The notes: generated by a model not told the origin, from the letters alone. Positions 55,846-63,900 are shown, counted from the first letter of the stretch. The stretch is DNA of 64,000 bases from Thermosporothrix hazakensis (GCF_003253565.1 NZ_QKUF01000002.1:1-64000), one strand, 5' to 3'. Numbers and translations: made by a program.

Positions 55846-57556
55846 CCTGCAACCACTGATCGCGCCAGCCTTGCAAGATGAGGCGAAAGAAATCGAGAAA
55901 CGGTCGCCCGGGATCACCGTCCTGGGCGCACGCGAGTTTCGCTATCCCGTACAGCAGCTTCAGTGCCGCGTTGCCTATGAAATACACAGTAAATTGAACT
56001 TGCTGCAACGGTTTGTCCTTCGCGCCTATGAAGAGCTCGGGCCGCCGCCTTCACCCGAGGAGCTAGCCGCGGCCCTGGGTCTTGACCCTATCTTTATCAT
56101 AACTACCTTGAACGATCTACTGACCTGGCAGCTTCTCAGCAAGCATACAGGCGGTATCACCCTGACTGAAGAAGGCAGAAAGACCCTGCTGCTGGAGACT
56201 CGGGCCCAGGAGAGCCATGAGGCTATTCGTTATATGCTTCAGGATGCGCTCCTCGATACGCTCACTTTCGAGCCACACCCGTTTGTCTCTCCTGAAGAGC
56301 CGCTGGAAAACCTGGAAACCTTTGTCCAGCAGAACCTTCAGCAGTTCACGGAATGGAATGTGAGTCCTGAGCTGCTCGAAGAAGTCAGCCTTGATCTCCA
56401 TCGGCCAGAAGAGGGGCAAGTGGTCACCGAGATCGAGCCGCTCTCTCCTCCACACCTGTGCTGGAAGCGCATCGGCATCTTTGTGCTTCGTGATGAGCAC
56501 AGCAACGACCCCACAGAGGCGCTTTCGTTTCTTGCTCGCTCAGAAGGCGTCTCTATCCCGATTGTGGCAACCTGGCTTCTTGAACGCAAGGCACAGGCAC
56601 TCAAAGAGCTCTGCGGGCTGGAGGAGCAGCCAACCGTTGCCGAAGAAGCAAGCAGTCCACCGGAGGCAGAAGAGATGCCCCGGCGCAATCTGCCCCGCTT
56701 TCAGAAGAAGGTCCGCACACCAGGACAGGAGCTTCCTCCGGTGCAGCATTGGCGTGGCGCTGAGATCCGCCCCGCCTTCCTGCAAGCGCTACGGCAGGCC
56801 CGCGAAGAGATCATTATCTACTCTCCCTGGATCAATGAGCATGTCGTTGATGACGAGTTTCTCACGCTGATCGAGCGTCTGGTGAAGAAGGGGGTACATT
56901 TTCTGATTGGCTATGGCATCGGGCGAGAGGAGCAGAAAGAGTCTCGCCCGATCCCCCCCGGCCTGCAACAGCGCTTGCGTGCTATCACTACGCTCAAAGG
57001 TGCACCCGGGGTTATTGTCGAGTGGCTCGGGAACTCGCACGCGAAAGAGGTCATCATTGATCGCAAGCTCCATATCAGTGGCTCACACAATTGGCTCTCC
57101 TATCGCGGCGACTTCGCTCCGCGCGACGAGATCGTGTATCGGGTCGCGGTTCCCACGGAGGTTGAACGGGCACATGCACATATCCGGCAGCGCTTCCTTG
57201 AGCGGGCACAATACCTCTGGTCTCGCAAGGACGACACATCGCGAACCATCGCGTTAAGCCTGCTTGGGTATCTTGGCTATGAACAGATGTCACTGGACCT
57301 GCTTGAGCGCGAGCGCTGTCACCAATACATTCCCTTATGGATCACGCTGGTGCATCATGCCGTTCTGAAAGGACACGATACACGTATCATCGAACCGCTT
57401 AAGCGGCTGCTGACTGGCTGCTATCACGCAATCGCACCAGACGATCCACTCAAAGCAGAGATAAACGAGAAATTGCAACAGCTAGGCAGCAATATGAAGC
57501 GGAAATACTGGCCGCTCCTGACCGAGCATGCACCGATTGAGCTCACTGATGCCTGA
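55826..57556 (+). CDS. mkoB: PLD-family nuclease-like protein with winged helix (Mokosh MkoB-like)
   Basis: 576 residues. The N-terminal about 40-130 resembles a winged helix (LRAYEELGPPPSPEELAAAL, TGGITLTEEGRKTLL). The C-terminal PLD domain begins at IIIYSPWINEHVVDDEF and carries one complete HKD motif, His405-x-Lys407-x4-Asp412, followed by ISGSHNW; single-motif PLD nucleases act as dimers. A helical C-terminal tail of about 100 residues follows. The start is TTG 55826, overlapping mkoA by 20 bases, so translation is coupled; no ATG in frame is near. In Mokosh systems the PLD protein is the presumed effector nuclease working with the helicase. Confidence 0.87.
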   Translation: MTPLQSNLQPLIAPALQDEAKEIEKRSPGITVLGAREFRYPVQQLQCRVAYEIHSKLNLLQRFVLRAYEELGPPPSPEELAAALGLDPIFIITTLNDLLTWQLLSKHTGGITLTEEGRKTLLLETRAQESHEAIRYMLQDALLDTLTFEPHPFVSPEEPLENLETFVQQNLQQFTEWNVSPELLEEVSLDLHRPEEGQVVTEIEPLSPPHLCWKRIGIFVLRDEHSNDPTEALSFLARSEGVSIPIVATWLLERKAQALKELCGLEEQPTVAEEASSPPEAEEMPRRNLPRFQKKVRTPGQELPPVQHWRGAEIRPAFLQALRQAREEIIIYSPWINEHVVDDEFLTLIERLVKKGVHFLIGYGIGREEQKESRPIPPGLQQRLRAITTLKGAPGVIVEWLGNSHAKEVIIDRKLHISGSHNWLSYRGDFAPRDEIVYRVAVPTEVERAHAHIRQRFLERAQYLWSRKDDTSRTIALSLLGYLGYEQMSLDLLERERCHQYIPLWITLVHHAVLKGHDTRIIEPLKRLLTGCYHAIAPDDPLKAEINEKLQQLGSNMKRKYWPLLTEHAPIELTDA

Positions 57557-57731
57557 GCATAAAAAAAGAAACAATTTTGTTTTGTAATAGTCGCTTTGTT
57601 TTCTCTAGAGGATGTGCATTGTTTTTTTGTAGAGAATTTTGTTTTTTCTCTTCTGAATAGTTTTTTGGGCTTAATCTTTTCACCGAAACAACATCTCTTT
57701 AAGTAGAAGCAACATTCTCTACCTGCTTTTG

Positions 57732-57833
57732 AAGACTGGCCGAATGGTCTCAATAATGCTTTTCGCTCTCGCCTGCCAAGCATCGACGAAGGGCATTGTT
57801 GCACTGCTCACTCAATGGCCAGTCTTTTTTCTT
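57732..57833 (+). ncRNA. Candidate small RNA with intrinsic terminator
   Basis: Arms AAGACTGGCC (57732-57741) and GGCCAGTCTT (57817-57826) pair perfectly over 10 bp and close a domain of about 95 bases. The 3' arm runs directly into TTTTTTCTTTTCC. An inner pair AATGC / GCATT supports a folded RNA. No protein frame explains it. The T-run marks the plus strand. It lies 175 bases after the PLD gene. It may equally be a large terminator for that operon; a family could not be named. Confidence 0.4.
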
Positions 57834-57863
57834 TTCCGTCACATGGTGCCCTGACCTCTGCCC

Positions 57864-57903
57864 TATCGCTCGGAGGCACCCGGTGCGCCTCCCTCAAGCG
57901 ATA
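57864..57903. repeat. Two-part hairpin
   Basis: TATCGCT and AGCGATA (7 bp) enclose GGAGGC and GCCTCC (6 bp). No T-run on either strand. It could be part of the RNA feature just upstream or a bidirectional pause site. Confidence 0.35.
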
Positions 57904-57979
57904 AGCTATTCATATTGTGAAATTCCTGTTAAAAATAACACTGGGTCTTCAATTCAAGACAAAAAAGTGTTGCATATCC

Positions 57980-58009
57980 TTGTCTAAATGCATAACATTG
58001 ATTTATACT
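57980..58009 (+). promoter_or_regulatory. Promoter of the small membrane protein/sigma genes
   Basis: TTGTCT (57980-57985) and TATACT (58004-58009) lie 18 bases apart in an AT-rich stretch. The next supported start codon is at 58202, giving a leader of about 185 bases. Confidence 0.5.
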
Positions 58010-58201
58010 GTTATTAGATCAGAGTGAGCAAAGTACAAGTTATTGAGTATCGATGCTTGGCAGGCGAGAGAACTCATAACTTGTAAGACCATGAGTGATA
58101 CACGAGGAACGAGTATTCTTTTCTCAGACGATCTCCATGCAAGCTCCCCCTGGTCTCCTGACACATGTACACGGCAGTTACACGTGACAAGGAGGCAGCA
58201 T

Positions 58202-58510
58202 ATGGACATGCTCCAGCTTATCACCGTCTTGCCTCCATTCTGGCAGATCTTCTGGGTCAGTTGCTTTCTACTGATCATGCTTCTGGCCCTGCTTCTCAAG
58301 ACCTTGCCAGACTTGCGACGCACCTTCTTCTTGCAGCAGCAGAAGAAGCGCAAACCGAAGAGCGTGCCTCTGAAGGGGCTTCCCGGCAAGTGGCACGACA
58401 TCTTGCCCTTTCGCCAGAAGAAGGGACGCAAGACCGCCTTCGGTGTGAATGTGCACTTCCTCTTCTTCTCTGGTCGTCAGAAGAAGAGCAGTCAATTGAA
58501 AAAGCGGTAA
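58202..58510 (+). CDS. Small single-span membrane protein with basic tail
   Basis: 102 residues. One strong membrane segment (FWQIFWVSCFLLIMLLALLL, about 14-35) is followed by a Lys/Arg-rich cytoplasmic tail (QQQKKRKPKS, RQKKGRKT, GRQKKSSQLKKR). AGGAGG is six bases before ATG 58202, and codon use in this frame is strongly GC-ending (AAG, CGC, ACC, TTC). A competing frame at 58165-58515 lacks a ribosome site. It precedes two sigma-factor-like genes on the same strand, so a membrane-linked regulatory role is possible; no family is recognised. Confidence 0.65.
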   Translation: MDMLQLITVLPPFWQIFWVSCFLLIMLLALLLKTLPDLRRTFFLQQQKKRKPKSVPLKGLPGKWHDILPFRQKKGRKTAFGVNVHFLFFSGRQKKSSQLKKR

Positions 58511-58585
58511 CGTAGGCTGTTTCTAGCAGGAGAGAACGATACATATGGTATCGTTTCTTCTCCTGACTCCAGGGAAAGATGCATT

Positions 58586-59170
58586 ATGCTTGCAAGAAGC
58601 AGAACAGACTGCCTGGACGATCAATTGACGTCATACATGGCATTCATTCGCAGAACCCTCTATCAGAGCTCGTTCCGCTTGCCTGCACCAGATGTAGAGG
58701 ACATCGCGCAGGAAGTGCTGATCAAGCTCTGGCTCACCCTCAGGCAAAACCATAGCATTCAGCGCCTTGAGCCCTACATCCGGCGGATGGTGCACAATGA
58801 GGTGATACAACACCTCCGCAGGCGAAAGCTGGTCTACGCCCTTCCGCTTGACGAGCAAGGCGAGCTATGCGATGGAGAGCTGCTCTCAGCAGCGGGTGAG
58901 CTGGCAACCGATCCAGCCGAATGCGTCGAGCGGCAACAACTGCTTGACGACATCATGCAGGCTGTGAAGACCCTACCACCCATGCAAAAGAGGGCCATAC
59001 AGCAAGCGATCAGGGAAGTGCTGGTCCCCCACCTACCCGGACAACCGGAACTGACACCACCCACCACTGCGGAACGTATCAGGCTCCGGGCCTCCCAGAG
59101 CATCGCTCGCAAGCGGCTGAGAAGGATCGTACATGTCACTACGGCAGAGCGTCTCGCTCCCTGTCTGTAG
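58586..59170 (+). CDS. ECF-like sigma factor
   Basis: 194 residues. Region 2 is clear (FIRRTLYQSSFRLPAPDVED, IAQEVLIKLWLTLRQ, EPYIRRMVHNEVIQHLRRRK, about 15-80). Region 4 (about 128-185) is weaker: it starts LPPMQKRAIQQAI, has an expanded loop (VPHLPGQPELTPPT) and ends in TAERIRLRASQSIARKRLRR in place of the usual compact helix-turn-helix. GGGAAAG precedes the ATG. A separate gene encoding only a region-4-like domain follows 27 bases after its stop, so the two proteins may work together. Confidence 0.75.
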   Translation: MLARSRTDCLDDQLTSYMAFIRRTLYQSSFRLPAPDVEDIAQEVLIKLWLTLRQNHSIQRLEPYIRRMVHNEVIQHLRRRKLVYALPLDEQGELCDGELLSAAGELATDPAECVERQQLLDDIMQAVKTLPPMQKRAIQQAIREVLVPHLPGQPELTPPTTAERIRLRASQSIARKRLRRIVHVTTAERLAPCL

Positions 59171-59197
59171 CAGTCACAAAAGGCAGGTAGAGAAATC

Positions 59198-59515
59198 ATG
59201 GCAAACTCACAAACGCAGATCTCGAAACCGTTCTGTTGTTGTCCATCATGTCCACTTCGGAAAGGGAGGTCACAACAGCACTGGCTTAAACCGGAATATA
59301 TCGAACGCCTGAACGAGCTTGAAGAGCCGTATCGTACCGTACTCAAGCACCATGATGTTCTACGAATCCCCTACGGCAGTATCGCGCTGAAATTCAAGTG
59401 TCCGCCCGGCACCATCAAAGCGCAGGTCTCACGCGGGCGGAAAAAGCTGAAAGATATCCTCGATATTAAAGAGACAATCTGCCCTCCCGATTGTCCTATG
59501 AGCAAGCTTCAATAG
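59198..59515 (+). CDS. Sigma region 4-like protein flanked by Cys clusters
   Basis: 105 residues. The centre (about 40-90: LEEPYRTVLKHHDVLRIPYG, then GTIKAQVSRGRKKLKDIL) matches sigma-70 region 4, which binds the -35 element. Region 2 is absent. Cys clusters stand on both sides: CCCPSCPL near the N-terminus and CPPDCP near the C-terminus, which could hold a metal or a disulphide. Either a split sigma factor partner of the preceding gene product, or an anti-sigma or co-regulator that uses the region-4 fold. Start ATG with AGGTAGAG upstream. Confidence 0.65.
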   Translation: MANSQTQISKPFCCCPSCPLRKGRSQQHWLKPEYIERLNELEEPYRTVLKHHDVLRIPYGSIALKFKCPPGTIKAQVSRGRKKLKDILDIKETICPPDCPMSKLQ

Positions 59516-59678
59516 CCTGCTCACACAGCTTCAGGAAGCCGCCGTCTTTCCTGGACGACGGCCTCTTTTCCTTTCAAAAAGGGAGGAGAAAGCATCACCC
59601 GTATCTCCTCTCACACAGCAACAAAAAGCGATCATGGTTCTCATTTCTCTATTCAACAGACAGAGAACTGGCATCGGG

Positions 59679-59885
59679 CTACATATCCGCCAGCAAGACG
59701 CCTTTTCGATCAAAGATACGACCACGGAGCGGCACATTGGTTTCCAGGCAGAGGCGCATATTCCGGGGATTGGAAACCACCTTTCCCGCAACATCAACCT
59801 GCCAGTACACCAGTGTACCACTCATGATCACAAAGAGGACCACAATCAGGATTGACAGATGATCTACTCGACGCCCTATCTCCAT
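59679..59885 (-). pseudogene. N-terminal fragment of a penicillin-binding protein
   Basis: 68 residues. A short cytoplasmic start, one membrane anchor (LSILIVVLFVIMSGTLVYWQ) and then PRNMRLCLETNVPLRGRIFDRKGVLLAD, the start of the dimerisation domain of PbpA/FtsI-type transpeptidases (RG-I-DR-G-xxLA). A stop follows and no transpeptidase domain remains downstream. AAAGGAGG precedes its ATG, so a short membrane peptide may still be made. Confidence 0.7.
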
Positions 59886-59979
59886 AGTTCAGCCTCCTTT
59901 CCCTCTGAGCATAGCAGGCAAAACAGCCCAGGTGGGGAAAAAGGAGATACAGAGGGAGATACAAAATGCTCGATATTGC

Positions 59980-61110
59980 CTATCCAGTACTGGCACCGGC
60001 AATCCGCAACGCCTCCTCAATACTCCCGATATCCTCATACAGACGAAGCAGCTCATGGGCAGGGGTAATCTTGCGCTGCACCTGCTCATGCAGCCGAGCC
60101 AGCAAACTCACGTCGGGATCAGCAACACGCTCAAGGGCAATGGTTGCTGCCCGCACAACCGCTCGGGCACCCTCTTCGATCTCTGGATGTTGAAAGCCTG
60201 AACGCGCTGCAAGCTGATGCATGCCCGGATCGGGCACTGTCATCCGGCCCTCAAGCGTCTCATCGATGAGCAAGCCCTTGAGCAGCGCAAGCAAGGAAGC
60301 ATAGAGCGAAAAGTCAGCACTACTATCACACGCCTTGAACTCAATACGCCCGACCTCACGCGGAAGCCGCGCAAGCTGTGTCAATGATGGGTCGCTGTCG
60401 ATGAGCTCATGTGTATGCTCTACAAAAACAAGCGTGGCCGGACGCATACCGGTCCGCTTCAGGGTGCGTATCGAGAGCCCTCCCCACGGCCTGCCTTGAA
60501 AAAAGGGAGAGCTAAAGCTGAACGGGACGATATACGGGCTGTAGAACGTCAACTTGCGCCCCCGGTCAAGCACCTCTTCAGGAGTAAGCTCAGGACACGA
60601 GATATTCAAATCGGGGCCATAGGTCAGCATCGTGATAGCAGATGAACGCATTTCAGGCGATTTATTATACAATCCCTGCTCAAACGCGTTCATTGGTGGG
60701 TCTGGGAAGAACGTATCTTTATAGGGGTGAAAACTTGTCAGGGCAGGAACAAATCCGATATCTCGTGTATGCTGCATCAACAGCGTGAAGCTCATTCTCA
60801 GCTCATTGATTGCTCCCTGAATCGTGGGGTGAATCGTTGTCCGTATCTCGATTCCCTTCGGTCGAAAATCGATAAATTGTCCGTCCGGGCTGAAACGCCG
60901 CTGCCCTTCCAGGTACCAGCGCTTCCGCTTGATGCCACTCTTCCCGTTCACAAGCTGTTCGATATCATCATCATACACGGGCAAACGGGCAATAATCGCA
61001 GCTACTTCTGCAAAGGACGTGTTCGCATGATCAGCAAAATGGCCTGCTGGATTGAGAAAGGCGACCTCATGCTCACAACCAAAACCAAAACGGGTGAACG
61101 CTCTACTCAT
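59980..61110 (-). CDS. Glutamate-cysteine ligase (GCS2) family carboxylate-amine ligase
   Basis: 376 residues. GCS2 features: the FGFGCEHEVAFLNPAGHFAD start (glycine-rich loop with the metal-binding Glu), GIEIRTTIHPTIQGAINEL in the middle, TPEEVLDRGRKLTFYSPYIVPFSFSSPF, and RIEFKACDSS near residue 275. YbdK-like enzymes join Glu to Cys or other amines with ATP. ATG 61110 is chosen with AGGAGG ten bases upstream; an extension to 61203 is unsupported. It lies alone on the minus strand downstream of merB. Thiol synthesis for metal resistance is a possible link, inferred only from position. Confidence 0.8.
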   Translation of the reverse strand: MSRAFTRFGFGCEHEVAFLNPAGHFADHANTSFAEVAAIIARLPVYDDDIEQLVNGKSGIKRKRWYLEGQRRFSPDGQFIDFRPKGIEIRTTIHPTIQGAINELRMSFTLLMQHTRDIGFVPALTSFHPYKDTFFPDPPMNAFEQGLYNKSPEMRSSAITMLTYGPDLNISCPELTPEEVLDRGRKLTFYSPYIVPFSFSSPFFQGRPWGGLSIRTLKRTGMRPATLVFVEHTHELIDSDPSLTQLARLPREVGRIEFKACDSSADFSLYASLLALLKGLLIDETLEGRMTVPDPGMHQLAARSGFQHPEIEEGARAVVRAATIALERVADPDVSLLARLHEQVQRKITPAHELLRLYEDIGSIEEALRIAGASTG

Positions 61111-61450
61111 CGCCTTGCAGCCTCCTGAGTGTCCGATCAGCGCGCATACAAGAACATCAGAGAAGGACACGCGTTTCAATGCTGGATCTCTTATCCGCAT
61201 CAAAAGCGCGAGTTCATGGAGTTCCCTCGGCTCACCAAACGGACGATGCTATGACAGCTCAACAGTATTACCCTCGATCCAGAAGCCGTCCAGTCCAACC
61301 TCTGGATGAGTACAAGCCCCCCGTGACACCTGCTCATCAACAGGATGAGCAGCTCGGACCATCATTTCTTTTTAGTATACTGTCAGTTCAGAGCTCATCG
61401 ACAGCGATATGTCCCCGCTTTAGAGCGGAAGAGTCATTCTCTTTTCCAAC
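61111..61450. other. Intergenic, no gene supported
   Basis: About 340 bases between the GCS2 gene and the merB terminator. No frame with a ribosome site and family features. Confidence 0.4.
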
Positions 61451-61484
61451 AAAAAAGAAAGCGGGAGGCAGTGAGCCTCTCCGC
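61451..61484 (-). terminator. Intrinsic terminator of merB
   Basis: On the minus strand GCGGAGAGGC and GCCTCCCGC pair around TCACT with one bulge, directly followed by TTTCTTTTTT. It starts 11 bases after the merB stop. A textbook rho-independent terminator. Confidence 0.85.
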
Positions 61485-61495
61485 TGCACATTCAT

Positions 61496-62119
61496 CTATT
61501 TCTTGATACCAAAGCAAGCAGCAGCTACCTGTTGCCCGACCTGTGATGCCTGTTCGAGTGAGAGCAACACCGCGTTCGGATGAGTTGCAAGATAGGGCGT
61601 CGCCGCACGCTCTGACGAGAAGAAGAGCGCATTTTCGCAGAACGTCTGACGAACGCGGTTCTGATCGAAGGCAATAAGCAGCGCAAGAATGCTTGTGGTG
61701 GGCGAAAGATCGCGAATTGCTCCCGAGGGTGAGGCCACAAAACTGATCGGCTCGCCCGTCGTGGGGCAATGTGATAGAACATGTGCCTCCTGACCCAGGC
61801 AAGGCGGAAAGAGCACCGTATCAAAGGCACACCATGTATAGAGTTGCTTCCCGTTCACCTGAAAGTGATGTCGCGTCGGGACCAGTGTCACGCCCCATCC
61901 GACCACATCGCCATTCTCGTTATACTCGGTGTCCGGCAATTGATGCAACCGCTTCTCAAGCCCATCCTCGCTGATATGAAGCTCGCTGGCAAGTTGGGCT
62001 TTCGATACTGGCCCCCCCTGACTGATCCGTCGCAGAATCAGCAGACGCAGCTCCTTCTGCTCAGACTGGAGTTGCTCAATCAAACCTGTCGTTATCGCTT
62101 CAAGAGATGGTACTGACAT
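61496..62119 (-). CDS. merB: Organomercurial lyase MerB
   Basis: 207 residues, the normal MerB length. The N-terminal winged-helix-like part (GGPVSKAQLASELHISED) leads to the catalytic core: Cys and Asp in YTWCAFDTVLFP correspond to Cys96 and Asp99 of the enzyme from plasmid R831b, and Cys in RQTFCENALFF corresponds to Cys159. SHCPTTGEPISF also matches the family. MerB breaks carbon-mercury bonds, releasing Hg(II). AGGAAAGGA lies at the ATG. No merA reductase or merT is in the window, so Hg(II) must be handled elsewhere or by thiols. Confidence 0.88.
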   Translation of the reverse strand: MSVPSLEAITTGLIEQLQSEQKELRLLILRRISQGGPVSKAQLASELHISEDGLEKRLHQLPDTEYNENGDVVGWGVTLVPTRHHFQVNGKQLYTWCAFDTVLFPPCLGQEAHVLSHCPTTGEPISFVASPSGAIRDLSPTTSILALLIAFDQNRVRQTFCENALFFSSERAATPYLATHPNAVLLSLEQASQVGQQVAAACFGIKK

Positions 62120-62218
62120 TCCTTTCCTCTCTTCTACATGAAACTTGTTCTATTCTTGATGAAATACTGTATCCAGTATCATACAACAGAGCAAGCAGAA
62201 GAGAGCAGGCACCAACCC

Positions 62219-62626
62219 TTACAAAGACTCGATCACATTGATAGGTTGGAAGTGAAGTGAGATGCGATCTTGCCGACCGAATATCTCTCTATATTGTTGA
62301 CGTGTCTCCTCCCTATCAATATAACGTGCGATCAGTCGGGCAAGCTCATCCTGGACCCTGGCTCGATCCTGGGAGATCTCGACTATTCCGTTGATAGTGA
62401 CATAGCGCATTCCGTCCTGTATACAAAGCGCGACGCGTGCATCACGAAACATATTCTTCGCCTTCCGTAAATGCTTCTGCGTATTCAGTATAATTGTTCC
62501 ATCATCTTCGAGTAGATACCAGACCGGAGTGAGCTGTGAGCTTCCATCTTCGTTGAGTGTGCTTAATACCGCAATATTGGGCTCCTGAAGATACGCTTGT
62601 GCTCGTTCTGAGAACTGTGCAGTCAT
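62219..62626 (-). CDS. F420-dependent PPOX-class oxidoreductase
   Basis: 135 residues of the split-barrel PPOX family: QAYLQEPNIAVLSTLNEDG, LTPVWYLLEDDGTIILNT, DARVALCIQDG, YVTINGIVEIS and a C-terminal helix ending RISLHFQPINVIE. These small enzymes bind F420 or flavin and reduce varied substrates. The gene is intact, unlike the homologue at 20215-20649. It lies behind a MerR-type promoter and divergent from a merR-family gene, so it is probably the target of that regulator. Confidence 0.87.
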   Translation of the reverse strand: MTAQFSERAQAYLQEPNIAVLSTLNEDGSSQLTPVWYLLEDDGTIILNTQKHLRKAKNMFRDARVALCIQDGMRYVTINGIVEISQDRARVQDELARLIARYIDREETRQQYREIFGRQDRISLHFQPINVIESL

Positions 62627-62688
62627 AAGTCAATTCCTCTTTCCACTTGGAATTATTGCTGAAAAGCAAGTTTCATTTTTCATGGGGT

Positions 62689-62720
62689 AGTATAAACTAT
62701 GACACTGATGGCATAGTCAA
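62689..62720 (-). promoter_or_regulatory. MerR-type promoter of the PPOX gene
   Basis: Minus strand: TTGACT (62720-62715) and TATACT (62694-62689), 20 bases apart, overlapped by the dyad ACTATG-N10-CATAGT (62696-62717). Again the overlong spacer typical of MerR control, placed between the divergent PPOX and merR-family genes. Confidence 0.75.
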
Positions 62721-62773
62721 GAGGTCTGGCCATGCTCTGACACTACAGGGAAGTTACCAGGAGGTCTTTATTG

Positions 62774-63184
62774 ATGCGCATCAGCGAGCTTTCTCGTTTC
62801 ACCGGCGCAAGCATTCGTTCGCTCCGCCATTATGAACACAAGGGACTGATTCACCCCGCACGATTGGAAAACGGCTACCGTGACTACGAAGAACGGGTTA
62901 TTGAGCAGGTCAGGCTGATCCAGCTCTATCTGAAACTGGGGCTGAACATCGACGAAATAAGTATTCTTGTTTCCTGCACCGGCTTGACCGAGGACGCCAC
63001 CAACGAAGATAAGCAAAGCGCTATTACCGGGCTCCTCAAGCTCTATAAACAGAAGGTTCAGCGACTTGATAGCCAGATTCAGGAACTCAGCACGACAAAG
63101 AGCCGTCTGCTTGAACGTATCCAATCAATCGAAGAGAAAAAGATCCTCAACGAAGAAGAGATCAGGATTTTGTGGGGCAAATAA
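62774..63184 (+). CDS. MerR-family transcriptional regulator
   Basis: 136 residues. N-terminal winged helix (MRISELSRFTGASIRSLRHYEHKGLI) and a long C-terminal coiled-coil helix (KLYKQKVQRLDSQIQELSTT and on). A single Cys (VSCTG) and no Cys pairs argue against a soft-metal sensor; it may sense a small molecule or redox state. ATG 62774 has AGGAGG nine bases upstream; TTG 62771 is an alternative. It probably activates the divergent F420-PPOX gene through the dyad at 62689-62720. Confidence 0.88.
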   Translation: MRISELSRFTGASIRSLRHYEHKGLIHPARLENGYRDYEERVIEQVRLIQLYLKLGLNIDEISILVSCTGLTEDATNEDKQSAITGLLKLYKQKVQRLDSQIQELSTTKSRLLERIQSIEEKKILNEEEIRILWGK

Positions 63185-63205
63185 CAGAAAAGCAGATTGC
63201 CCTTC

Positions 63206-63240
63206 AAAAAAAGAGGAAGGGCCCCCCGAAAGGGGAGCCC
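63206..63240 (-). terminator. Intrinsic terminator of a small minus-strand gene
   Basis: On the minus strand GGGCTCCCC-TTTC-GGGGGGCCC (one mismatch) is followed by TTCCTCTTTTTTT. It lies 24 bases after the stop at 63264. Confidence 0.75.
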
Positions 63241-63263
63241 CATGAGGGCATGAGGCAGTCACC

Positions 63264-63534
63264 TCACTTGCGCTTCTTCCTGAAGATGCCGCCGCGCCGC
63301 TCCTCAGGCTTCTCTTCCATCCTCAGGACACGGCCCGTCCTCTGACGGCAGCTCGGGCAGGTGTCGCAGCAACAGCCCCTTGCGCAGCCGCACCCCGACC
63401 TTGAACGCTTCGAGGACCTCATTCTCTTTTCCTTCCGTACGAACTGAGCACTCCAGCGGTTTGCTGAAGATATTGCCCTCCGGAATGATTCCGAAGAACA
63501 ACACCTGCGACAAACAGTACGGAATGATCTTCAT
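63264..63534 (-). pseudogene. Small protein gene with a frame switch near its end
   Basis: From ATG 63534 (or 63543) the frame encodes IIPEGNIFSKPLECSVRTEG, EVLEAFKVGVRLRKGLLL and ELPSEDGPCPED with strongly GC-ending codons, then stops at 63304. The other frame carries the same codon style from about 63318 down to 63264, reading EEKPEERRGGIFRKKRK. Removing one G in GAGGATGGAAGAG near 63318 joins them into one protein of about 89 residues with a basic tail. So either a recent frameshift, a sequencing error or programmed frameshifting. Family not recognised. A strong terminator follows. Confidence 0.5.
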
Positions 63535-63820
63535 CGCCCTCATATCCTCTCTACGTTCCCAAAACGCGCTTCTCTTGAGAAGCCCGGTTCTGCGAACCAT
63601 ATGGTGCGATCCGGTTGGGCAACGAGACAGGAAAAATGAAAATGTGCTTTCAGGATACTCTCTACGTGTACTTCACACAAGAGGAAAAGAGGGAAAAAAT
63701 GCTACACGCATTCACAAATCGGGAGAAGCACGAGTGGTTGGAGCTTCCTGCTACGAAAGCGCCGGCCGCGTCCTGTGGGGCAAAGAGCAATGACCACATC
63801 TCTCAACTCCTATTGCCCTC

Positions 63821-63857
63821 AAAAAGAGGGAGGGGGCTCCCCCAAAAGGAAGCCCCC
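63821..63857 (-). terminator. Intrinsic terminator after the right-edge gene
   Basis: On the minus strand GGGGGCTTCC and GGGGAGCCCCC pair (one mismatch), followed by TCCCTCTTTTT. It resembles the terminator at 63206-63240 in stem, position and tail. It ends the gene that enters from the right edge. The 63535-63820 spacer shows no supported gene. Confidence 0.75.
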
Positions 63858-63900
63858 TGAAGGTGCAAGGTGACATACCTCCTCTTCTGGCTCACGGCCT

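Noticed and set aside
58165..58515. Overlapping plus-strand frame of 116 residues with helical, Glu-rich sequence
   Set aside because: No ribosome site, and codon use is poor compared with the frame starting at 58202, which has AGGAGG and GC-ending codons.
63615..63860. Plus-strand 81-residue frame near the right edge
   Set aside because: It runs through the minus-strand terminator hairpin, and no ribosome site or family is visible.
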